DNA of 61,298 nt, taken from contig NJBH01000022.1 of NCBI GenBank assembly GCA_005223125.1, forward strand, positions 1 through 61,298. The letters run 5' to 3'. Source of the stretch: Promethearchaeota archaeon Loki_b32 (lineage in GTDB: Archaea; Asgardarchaeota; Lokiarchaeia; Sigyniarchaeales; SOKP01). The notes under the pieces were generated by a model. The model did no database searches. It saw only the letters and a program-made list of their open reading frames with translations, and was not told where the DNA came from. This document shows, in pieces, positions 52,274-59,853 of the stretch (the first letter of the stretch is position 1; the number at the start of each line of letters is the position of its first letter). A program made the translations under genes and the position numbers.

Positions 52274-53494
52274 TTAGAAAAAATGTACTAAGATATTCTC
52301 TGGAATATTTAATTCTCCCTCTTTATTTTTACATCCAATGAATTTAATTTTCATATTGAGGGAAAGGGAAAGTAATCTTTTTGTTAATATGCCATCAATC
52401 ATTAAAATTTGAGTATCTTTGAAATCTCTTATTTTTTCAAAAATTTCACCTACGGGAATATCAAACAACTTTTCGAGACTCTTATTAAAGCCAATAGCAT
52501 AACCTGCTTTAATACTCTTAGTTGCTTCTATAATTATGTTATCATCTTTAATTTTAAGTTTCTTTAAGATTTTCTGAAAACTATCCTTAGTGTCATCGTA
52601 TCCCTTCTCTATTATACTTTTATCTTTAATTTTTTTAATTGATTTTGCAGGTTTTTTATTTTGTAAGGCTTTTATCAATTGTTTTCTAGTTAATTCTTCA
52701 ACTTCAAATCCTTCAGGAGCTCTAGCTACATTATCAATCTTAGTGACTTGTAAAAGTTCATTAAGAATAATCGTTCCACCACGATCTCCATCTACAAATG
52801 CAGTTACTGATTTTTTTTGTTTAGCTAGTTTAATGACGGATTTAGGTACATGAGTTCCTTGAACAGAAATGGTATTTTTTACACTAACTCTTAATAGATT
52901 TAAAACATCAGCTCGACCTTCTACAATTATCAATTCTGGATTAGATTCTACATCTGGACCAGCTGGAAGTTTTTCTGGACCCCATGAGATAATTTCTCCA
53001 AGTTTGATATCTGTATCTATTTTTTCTTCTATTTCACTCTGATCTAATGATTTTTGATCCCACTCTTTTAAAAGCTCGGCTGCTCTTTCTATAATTCTTT
53101 GTCGTTTAGTTTCACGAACATCTCGAATTTCAGTTAGAGTAATTTCAGCTTCGCAAGGGCCGACCCGAGAAACAGTCTCAACTGTGGCTGCTAATAATGC
53201 AGTCTCCTTTCTCGTTAGTGATGATGGAATTTTAATGATGCCTTCGGAAATTCCCTCTTTAGATTCGTTTTCTACTTCTATTCTTCCGATCCGTCCTGAT
53301 TTCTGTAGGTCTCTCAAATCAAGGTCTAACAGTAATCCCTCTGTTTGTCCAAAAATTGCCCCTACGACATCCGACTTCTCAACTACACCTTTAATTTTAA
53401 ATTTAACTTCTATAATGTATTTAGTTGTAAATTCACTTTGGCTTGTAATCTTATCCACTTCCTTTTTTATTTTATTTTTTTTATATATGTTCAA
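52274..53494 (-). CDS. dnaG: Archaeal DnaG-type primase (TOPRIM, exosome-associated)
   Basis: 406-residue protein. The N-terminal KYIIEVKFKIKGVVEKSDVVGAIFGQTEGLL is the archaeal DnaG signature. The TOPRIM domain has the glutamate of LIIVEGRADVLNLL and the DGDRGG acidic pair, with PEGFEVEELTRKQLIKAL after it. Archaeal DnaG is a minor primase and an exosome subunit guiding poly(A)-rich RNA decay. The start is TTG 53494 or GTG 53458; no ATG is in frame nearby. Promoters must lie in the long gap to the right. Confidence 0.93.
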   Translation of the reverse strand: MNIYKKNKIKKEVDKITSQSEFTTKYIIEVKFKIKGVVEKSDVVGAIFGQTEGLLLDLDLRDLQKSGRIGRIEVENESKEGISEGIIKIPSSLTRKETALLAATVETVSRVGPCEAEITLTEIRDVRETKRQRIIERAAELLKEWDQKSLDQSEIEEKIDTDIKLGEIISWGPEKLPAGPDVESNPELIIVEGRADVLNLLRVSVKNTISVQGTHVPKSVIKLAKQKKSVTAFVDGDRGGTIILNELLQVTKIDNVARAPEGFEVEELTRKQLIKALQNKKPAKSIKKIKDKSIIEKGYDDTKDSFQKILKKLKIKDDNIIIEATKSIKAGYAIGFNKSLEKLFDIPVGEIFEKIRDFKDTQILMIDGILTKRLLSLSLNMKIKFIGCKNKEGELNIPENILVHFF

Positions 53495-54004
53495 AAAATC
53501 AAAATCTAAAGGAAGTCTTATGAAATAGAAGTAGAATCTAGCCCGTTGAATTAGAAATTATGTTAAATTAATTTTTTCTAATTAAATTCTTAAATATATT
53601 GTCTATTAATATAATATTGTAAATTGTTATTAAGCGTGAATTATGAACCTACTTCTCATTTTTAATTATAAGTTTGACCAATAGTTTTGATTTACTGAAC
53701 TAATTATAATTTTAGTTATTTTTTGTTAATTTTTTTATTGATTTGTTTAATTGGTTAAAAATTTTAATTTTTTTATTTATAAATTTAATATTTTGAAAGT
53801 ATTATTATGATTGGTTAACTACTTGGTAATATAATAAATAATTTTGATAATAATTATTATTATATCTTCATAAAATTATTCAATCAATTTATTTTTTGCT
53901 AATTAAAAGAATAAAATTGTAATAATCTAATCTATTCAGTTAGTTTTTTATGTTATTTTTATTTTTGATATTATAAATTATAGGTTTTAAAACAATATTT
54001 AATC
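53495..54004. other. Extremely AT-rich intergenic region
   Basis: 510 bases between the divergent dnaG and ArsA/Get3 genes, with hardly any G or C. ATTGGTTAA-type words recur (ATTGGTTAAAAATT near 53750, GATTGGTTAACTACTTGG near 53810). I see no gene, tRNA or clear hairpin. An unwinding element or promoter-rich spacer is possible. I find no convincing origin-recognition boxes or cdc6 gene. Confidence 0.3.
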
Positions 54005-55027
54005 ATGGAGAAAATTATTGTTTTAGGGGGAAAAGGAGGAGTAGGGAAGAGTTCCATCAGTGCAGCTACAGCAGTGCTGCTTTCAGAATTACTCCCTAAC
54101 AAAAAAATTCTTCTTATATCCTTTGATATGGCACATAATCTAAGTGACTTATTCAAATTGGAGATAGGTAATAAAGTAACATCATTAACAAAAAATCTTT
54201 GGTGTATTGAGCCAGACGCTAATAGTTATGCCAAGAAATACACTAAAGATTTAATAGAAAAAATGAAAACCCTTACAAAGCAAATGCCTTTTGTGGGGAG
54301 GATTCCTCAAATAGAAAAATTTATAGATACAACATTTACAGCTGATTCAATTCCGCTTGCGTTAAAAAATGCCATGTTTTTTCAAAAAATTTTAGATGCA
54401 GAAGACATTAATACTCAGGATATTCAATATGATATAATAATTGCAGATTTCCCTCCCACGGCAAATATGATTACTCTTTTTGAGATTCCCGAAGACCAAG
54501 TAAAAGTAGTACTAAAGTATTCATTAAATTTTTATAATTCTATTAAGGGGGCAATTCGAAATGTTTCAAAAATGTGGAGAAATATAGTTAAACCTTTTGA
54601 TAATTATGAAGAAAGAAGAGAATTGGGAAAAGATATATTTAATATGATTGTTGAATTAGAAAAGCGCGGAGAACGAATTTCAGATCTAATTCACGATATT
54701 GGTTCACTTAGATTGGTAACTATAGCTGAAAAACCAAGCTTTGAAGAAATTAAAAGAGCTAGAGATTTAACAAAAAGATATATTAAATTAGAGGGAGTTC
54801 ACATAAATATGATTATACCTGAACCAAAGAAATGTGATTTTTGTCATAAAATTAGATCACTTCAACTTAATTATGCTACAGAAATCAAAAAAGAATTTAA
54901 AAAGTTAAAAATTTGGCAATCAGAGAAGCTTGAAGAAGAACCTATTGGATTAGATGGTCTAAGAACTCTTGCTTATGAAATTTATGGAGATGCTACTTCT
55001 GATGAAATATTAAAACCAAAACCATAA
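54005..55027 (+). CDS. Get3/ArsA-family ATPase
   Basis: 340-residue SIMIBI ATPase. The deviant Walker A GGKGGVGKSS is at residues 8-17, the A-loop is FDMAHNLSDLF and the switch II is ADFPPTANMITLF. A CxxC pair (KCDFCHK) near residue 280 matches the zinc-binding motif that dimerises Get3/TRC40. In eukaryotes Get3 delivers tail-anchored proteins to the membrane. Archaeal members bind such proteins too, and arsenite-pump ArsA is the bacterial relative. No arsenic genes are near, so a targeting role is more likely. There is a single copy here, acting as a dimer. Confidence 0.85.
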   Translation: MEKIIVLGGKGGVGKSSISAATAVLLSELLPNKKILLISFDMAHNLSDLFKLEIGNKVTSLTKNLWCIEPDANSYAKKYTKDLIEKMKTLTKQMPFVGRIPQIEKFIDTTFTADSIPLALKNAMFFQKILDAEDINTQDIQYDIIIADFPPTANMITLFEIPEDQVKVVLKYSLNFYNSIKGAIRNVSKMWRNIVKPFDNYEERRELGKDIFNMIVELEKRGERISDLIHDIGSLRLVTIAEKPSFEEIKRARDLTKRYIKLEGVHINMIIPEPKKCDFCHKIRSLQLNYATEIKKEFKKLKIWQSEKLEEEPIGLDGLRTLAYEIYGDATSDEILKPKP

Positions 55028-55116
55028 TTAAGGCGATAATGTAGAACAAATAATACTTAAAATATTTTTTTAAGAAAAAATAAGAAAAAAATATGAAAAA
55101 GTGAGTTGCTAAATTA

Positions 55117-55830
55117 TTATTTTCGTATACTATCCGTATATTTATTCGATTGATTAATTAACATTTCTAATTGATCCTTTTCAATTGGAAGTTCTTCAAA
55201 CTCCTTTTGAGCTTCTATAATTAAGTCATCAAGAGAAGGAAGAGTTCCTTTATCCTCTATCATCCATTTGGTCATAGTGTTTAAATCATTTTCACCATCC
55301 CAATCTATTGTTGGAATATCTTCTTTAGTGTGAATACTTTTCTTATAAATACCTTCAGTTAATGCTTTATCTAATAGAGTGTCACAAGAGATCCATTTTT
55401 CAGAAAGATAACACTCACACCAAGGATGATGTCGTATTATATCTGGGGACAACTTGTAAAATGATTTTGAAACTATGCCTTTAATACATTCTTTACGCAA
55501 AGAAGCAATATGATATCTAGCTGGGATATTGACAGCACGTAACAATGCAACTTGAAGATTTGTTTTGGTACCACAATCACCAAATCTTTTTTAAAGAGTT
55601 TCAGATGCTTTGTCAAATTCACACATCATGAATTTTATCTGATCTCTTACAAAATGAAAAATACTTAACGCCATCTCTTTAGGAATTTTGTCATTCTTAG
55701 TAAATTCTTTTGCCTTAGCAATTATTGCTTGATTGTTACAATCACAAAATTCTGTGGATTCAAAAAATCTTCCATACCTTCCATTGACTGTAAATTCATT
55801 CTAAATTTCAACCTCATAAAAATTTAAAAA
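55117..55830 (-). pseudogene. Transglutaminase-like protein, broken by stop and frameshift
   Basis: The C-terminal 142 codons (55117-55545) read as a transglutaminase-like domain, with HHPWCECYLSEKWISCD holding the catalytic histidine region. The same frame continues upstream through RFGDCGTKTNLQVALL, which has the catalytic cysteine, to an in-frame TAA at 55591-55593. Beyond that it runs on as EFTVNGRYGRFFESTEFCD... . This upstream part has no start; the plausible start codons (ATGAGGTTGAAA..., near 55820) lie in another frame. At least one nonsense and one frameshift change separate it from a full enzyme. The intact gene would have been about 235 residues. Confidence 0.7.
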
Positions 55831-55951
55831 TTGACAAATTTGTTATATTATACTTAATTTAAATAATTTATTTATACCACAAAATTAGAAGGATTTAGGA
55901 TAATTACAAAAATAAACAAAAATAAGAAATTTATTGCAAAATTTTTCTAAA

Positions 55952-56133
55952 TTAAGTTCCCTCTTCATATCCATGAATATAATTGTATTGTTCTTCTGTT
56001 AAAGTATCTATTTTAACTCCCATTGCTTTTAATTTGAGAAATCCAACCTTGTCGTCAATGTCAATTGGGACGTCAACCATACCTGGCTTTAGAGAATCTT
56101 TATTTTTTACAATATATTCTGAAATTAAGGATT
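55952..56133 (-). pseudogene. Orphan duplicate of ahcY 3' end
   Basis: 182 bases align with the 3' end of ahcY (57022-57203) with about 19 mismatches and no gaps. In the same frame it encodes the last 60 or so residues of adenosylhomocysteinase, ending HGYEEGT and a stop. Only about four residues differ; most mismatches are synonymous. Homology stops abruptly at 56133. The piece has no start. Together with the intact gene it forms direct repeats around the toxin-antitoxin pair. Confidence 0.9.
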
Positions 56134-56206
56134 AAAAATATTAATTAAACATAGGAGTTTTTCAGATATAGTCATCTTTATATATGATAGAATCATATAA
56201 TATCAT

Positions 56207-56704
56207 ATGGTAATATCTAATTCAAGTCCATTAATACATCTAACCAGATTAGGAAAGATAAACTACTTGTTTAAATTGGTGAAATATATAAACATCCCTA
56301 AAGCTGTATTCGATGAGGTCGTGGTAAAAGGAAAATTTAAGAATTACTCAGAAGCTTTTACCATTGAAAGTTTTATTAAAGAAGAAAAAATTATAGTCAC
56401 TAATTTAAATTCATTTGATGAATCATTTTATCCCCCAATAGGTAGAGGAGAACTAGAATCACTTGAATTAGCTAAACAGAAAAATGAATTGTTATTAATT
56501 GATGAAAAAAAAACTCGAAATTTAGCTCAAATCCTTCAGATTGAACATCAAACAACTATAGCAACTATTTTTGAGCTTTTAATTTCAAATAATATTGATT
56601 TTTCTGAATATAAATCAAACTTAAAAAAATATGCAGAAAATAGTTGGGTTTCAGCAGATATTATCCAAGAATATATTGAGAAAGGTGAGGATTATGGGAA
56701 ATAA
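56207..56704 (+). CDS. PIN-like toxin, DUF3368 family
   Basis: 165-residue protein of the DUF3368 PIN-like group, predicted ribonuclease toxins. The first strand carries VISNSSPLIHLTRLG, with SNSSPLI in the place of the usual PIN aspartate motif. FDEVVVKG and GRGELESLELAKQKNELLLIDEKKTRNLA supply the acidic glutamate and aspartates of the active site. The gene overlaps the downstream antitoxin gene by 11 bases, a typical toxin-antitoxin arrangement, here with the toxin first. The module is flanked by ahcY 3'-end repeats. Confidence 0.85.
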   Translation: MVISNSSPLIHLTRLGKINYLFKLVKYINIPKAVFDEVVVKGKFKNYSEAFTIESFIKEEKIIVTNLNSFDESFYPPIGRGELESLELAKQKNELLLIDEKKTRNLAQILQIEHQTTIATIFELLISNNIDFSEYKSNLKKYAENSWVSADIIQEYIEKGEDYGK

Positions 56705-57014
56705 AATATCTATCATATTACTAGATGATTTGAAAGAAGAAATTGATAAGTTAAAGGAAATATATAAGGAGGAGCAATCCTCGTATATAAGAAAGTTATT
56801 ATGGAAAAGTGTTGCTCAGGAAAAATTAGATTATGCTTTAAATCAATTCATCGATGATAAAACATCTTTAGGAAAATCTGCCGAAATTGCGGGGATTTCC
56901 ATTTGGGAAATGCTCGATGAATTACATAAAAGGAATATTACATTAAAATATAAAATTTCGGAAGCAGAATTAGAAATTGAAAAGATATTAAAAAAATATA
57001 AAAAAATAGAATAA
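56694..57014 (+). CDS. UPF0175-family antitoxin
   Basis: 106 residues from ATG 56694. The N-terminal part is ribbon-helix-helix-like (ISIILLDDLKEEIDKLKEIYKEEQSSYIRKLLWKS), followed by the UPF0175 helix-turn-helix ALNQFIDDKTSLGKSAEIAGISIWEMLDEL. UPF0175 proteins pair with DUF3368 toxins, and the two genes overlap. A longer frame starting at 56631 lies within the toxin gene and is not used, since GGTGAGG precedes ATG 56694. It is convergent with ahcY, separated by seven bases. Confidence 0.85.
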   Translation: MGNKISIILLDDLKEEIDKLKEIYKEEQSSYIRKLLWKSVAQEKLDYALNQFIDDKTSLGKSAEIAGISIWEMLDELHKRNITLKYKISEAELEIEKILKKYKKIE

Positions 57015-57021
57015 ATATAGA

Positions 57022-58290
57022 TTAGGTTCCTTCTTCGTAGCCGTGGATGTAGTTATATTGCTCCTCTGTTAAAGTATCAATTTCAACTCCCATTGATTTT
57101 AATTTGAGAAATCCAACCTTGTCGTCAATGTCAATTGGAACGTCAACCATACCTGGCTTTAGGAAATCTTTATTTTTTACAATATATTCTGACATTAAAG
57201 ATTGTAAAGCGAAGGACATATCCATTACTTCACTTGGGTGCCCTTCTGATAAGACTAAATTAGCTAATCGTCCTTTTGCTAAGAGATAAACTTTCTTACC
57301 ACTAGGAAAGATTAATTCTTCTACATTCTGTCGAATTGGTTTAATTTCTTTTGAATATTCATAGAGTTCTTTTGTAGGAATTTCAATATCAAAGTGTCCA
57401 AGATTTCCAAGGATAACTCCATCCTTTAATTTATCAAATAGTTCTGTTTTAGGAGGAATAACATGCTTACATCCCGTAGCTGTTAAGATAATATCCGCAT
57501 AAGTTAGAGTATCTTCAATTGGTTTAACTGAAAATCCAGCAAATATAGCTTGTAACGCTTTTATAGAGTCAACTTCTGTGACAGTTACATTAGCACCCAA
57601 TCCCCGCGCTCTGAGTGCCATACCTGAACTACAATGCCCATATCCCGCTATAACTACATTCTTACCTGCAAAAAGAACATGCATTCCGTAAATTGCTGAA
57701 ACTATACCCTGTCCTGTTCCTAATTCATTATCAAATTGATTTTTACATCGAGCATCATTAACGGGGAAAAGTGGCACTTTCAACAGACCTTGGCTATCCA
57801 TCGCTTTAAATCTCTTAACACCTGTGGTGGTTTCTTCTTGACACGCCATAATAGTACCTGATTTTATAAGATCTTCATATTCCTGATGAGCAGTTACAAT
57901 CATATCAGCACCATCATCAATTAAGATATTAGGTTTGGCATTTAAGCACTGTCTTATACACCAATAGAATTCTTCATCCGTATTTCCGTGCCAAGCAAAA
58001 ACATTAATCCCTTCTTGTGTTAATGCTGCTGCCACATCATCTTGTGTTGATAATGGATTACTACCACAGAGATAAACTTCAGCTCCACCAGCTTTCAGAG
58101 TTCGAGCAAGATTACCAGTTTCTTTTGTTATATGCAAACAGCCGGCGATTGTTATACCTTTTAATGGTTTTTCTTTCTGAAATCTTTCACGAATTACCTT
58201 TGCAGTGACAGGCATTTTATTTTCTGCAATATATAGTGCTTCTTTTCCTTGATCAGCTAAACTTTCATCCGCTACTTTATAATTAACCAT
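57022..58290 (-). CDS. ahcY: Adenosylhomocysteinase
   Basis: 422-residue NAD-dependent enzyme that splits S-adenosylhomocysteine into adenosine and homocysteine, clearing the by-product of methylation. Features: GITIAGCLHITKETGNLARTLKAGGAEV, IDDGADMI, QEETTTGVKRF, NAD site VIAGYGHCSSGMALRARGLGANV and the ending GYEEGT. It is full length. The last 182 bases have a diverged duplicate about 1.07 kb away across the toxin-antitoxin pair, so the present 3' end may have been acquired by recombination. It is divergent from the Lrp-TBP regulator. Confidence 0.95.
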   Translation of the reverse strand: MVNYKVADESLADQGKEALYIAENKMPVTAKVIRERFQKEKPLKGITIAGCLHITKETGNLARTLKAGGAEVYLCGSNPLSTQDDVAAALTQEGINVFAWHGNTDEEFYWCIRQCLNAKPNILIDDGADMIVTAHQEYEDLIKSGTIMACQEETTTGVKRFKAMDSQGLLKVPLFPVNDARCKNQFDNELGTGQGIVSAIYGMHVLFAGKNVVIAGYGHCSSGMALRARGLGANVTVTEVDSIKALQAIFAGFSVKPIEDTLTYADIILTATGCKHVIPPKTELFDKLKDGVILGNLGHFDIEIPTKELYEYSKEIKPIRQNVEELIFPSGKKVYLLAKGRLANLVLSEGHPSEVMDMSFALQSLMSEYIVKNKDFLKPGMVDVPIDIDDKVGFLKLKSMGVEIDTLTEEQYNYIHGYEEGT

Positions 58291-58428
58291 TTCAATTTCA
58301 CTTTCTTTTTTGTAAGAATATTAATTTTAATTAATTAATAAACCTTTTTTTGGTTAGATGCAAATATTTATATATAAAATTTAACAATTAATTAATAACA
58401 ATTAAAAAATTTGCAAAATTGTAATAAT

Positions 58429-59703
58429 ATGAGTATTATTAAAGATCAGGCAGAAGTCCAAAGATTTATAAAAAATTTAAGTGGAAAAACCAAATTTATT
58501 GTTTCAAAAAATTCACGTGCGATAGGACTCTCTAGACAAACATATCAAAACAAACTTGATGGTTTGAGAGATCAAAAAATAATTACAAATTTCACTATAA
58601 ACATAAATCCAAATATTCGGCCAAATAATTTGAAATATGTGATGCTTGAAATTAAAACTAACCCAAAAGAACCTGAGTTAGTCAAAAGATTGTTAGAAAT
58701 ACCCCAATTGAGAACGTTGGATGGAATAATTGGGGACTTTTCTTTATTCGCCTTATTTATCTTTAAATCTCCTGAAGAATACTATCAGATATTAAACACA
58801 ATAGACAAAATAATGGCAAAATCATATTTTAAAAAATATCAAATTATTGAAACTATTAAGGTGTTTAAGACAAATGGAATTAGCTTGAGGAAATCAAGAA
58901 TATCATTTGAAGAAGAAATAATGGATAAATTAAAAGAAAGAAAGGTTGATGATAGCGAGAATATAGAAATCGAAATTCAAAATAAAATTGATTTAAATCA
59001 AATTGCTCAAAAAAATGCAGAAATCGAATACAATCCTGAGAAATTTCCAGGTATTGTTATGAAAATTGAAAATACTCCCACTAAAATTTTAGTTTTTTCA
59101 AATGGTAGAATTGTTCTTACTGATTTAAAGAATATAAAAAAACCCGAATTATTAATAGAGAAAATAATTATGAATATAAGGAAAACTGGGATAAAATTGG
59201 ATAAGAAAAACATTAATCAAGATTTTGAAGTAGACAATATTGATTATATAATTTTAAATATATTAAGAGATGGTCAAGGACTTAAACCAATATCCACATA
59301 TGAAATTAGAAAGATCTTTAAAGATCAACTTAAATTGGAAATTTCACAATCAACTATTCATAACAGAATTAAAAAACTTGAAAGTGAAGGTGTGATCTTG
59401 AACTATACTGTAAATTTTCATCCAAAAAAAATAGATTTTAAAGGAAAATATCTTCTTCGAATTAAACCGAAAGATCCGTCAAAATATAACGAGCTTGCTC
59501 TTAGATTGGATATGAACAAAAATATTACTGATTTATTTCGAATAGGTGAACAATATGGACTATTTGCAATAGTTAGAGTAAAGAAAATTGAAGATTATGC
59601 AACTTTTATTAGAGATCTATATAGTTCAGAAGAAATCGAAGATACTTACACAAATTTTGTTTTGGATGAGTTAAAACCATACACTAATTTCTCAGTCTTT
59701 TAA
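58429..59703 (+). CDS. Lrp/AsnC-TBP-repeat-Lrp/AsnC fusion regulator
   Basis: 424 residues from ATG 58429 (a TTG 18 bases earlier is possible). Residues 1-60 are an Lrp-type winged helix (SRQTYQNKLDGLRDQKIITN) and 65-145 the matching RAM ligand domain. Residues 178-258 read as one TATA-binding-protein repeat: IDLNQIAQ, YNPEKFPG (201-208), LVFSNGRIVLTDLKN (221-235) and a long helix. Residues 268-330 are a second winged helix (STIHNRIKKLESEGVI) and 335-424 a second RAM domain. TBP normally has two such repeats. The protein may bind DNA in an AT-rich context and respond to a small molecule. The gene is divergent from ahcY, which may be its target. Confidence 0.78.
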   Translation: MSIIKDQAEVQRFIKNLSGKTKFIVSKNSRAIGLSRQTYQNKLDGLRDQKIITNFTININPNIRPNNLKYVMLEIKTNPKEPELVKRLLEIPQLRTLDGIIGDFSLFALFIFKSPEEYYQILNTIDKIMAKSYFKKYQIIETIKVFKTNGISLRKSRISFEEEIMDKLKERKVDDSENIEIEIQNKIDLNQIAQKNAEIEYNPEKFPGIVMKIENTPTKILVFSNGRIVLTDLKNIKKPELLIEKIIMNIRKTGIKLDKKNINQDFEVDNIDYIILNILRDGQGLKPISTYEIRKIFKDQLKLEISQSTIHNRIKKLESEGVILNYTVNFHPKKIDFKGKYLLRIKPKDPSKYNELALRLDMNKNITDLFRIGEQYGLFAIVRVKKIEDYATFIRDLYSSEEIEDTYTNFVLDELKPYTNFSVF

Positions 59704-59853
59704 TTAGTAGTTTTATAACAGAAATCGTTCTAATTTTTATTAAGTATTACATATGAATTTAAAATTATTTGACTAAATTCTTAATAACTTTGAGAAATTT
59801 CATAATTTAAAGTTAAAGATTTATACAAACAATTAATACCTATTATTCAAAGT

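Noticed and set aside
53495-54004. Replication origin in the AT-rich gap next to dnaG
   Set aside because: No repeated origin-recognition boxes with a GC-rich core and no cdc6/orc1 gene nearby; AT-richness alone is not enough in this genome.
55117-55545. 142-residue frame as a complete small transglutaminase
   Set aside because: The catalytic cysteine lies upstream of its first ATG in the same frame, beyond which a TAA interrupts; it is a fragment of a broken gene.
56631-57014. 127-residue version of the antitoxin
   Set aside because: Its first 21 codons lie in the toxin gene in another frame; ATG 56694 has GGTGAGG before it and matches the family start.
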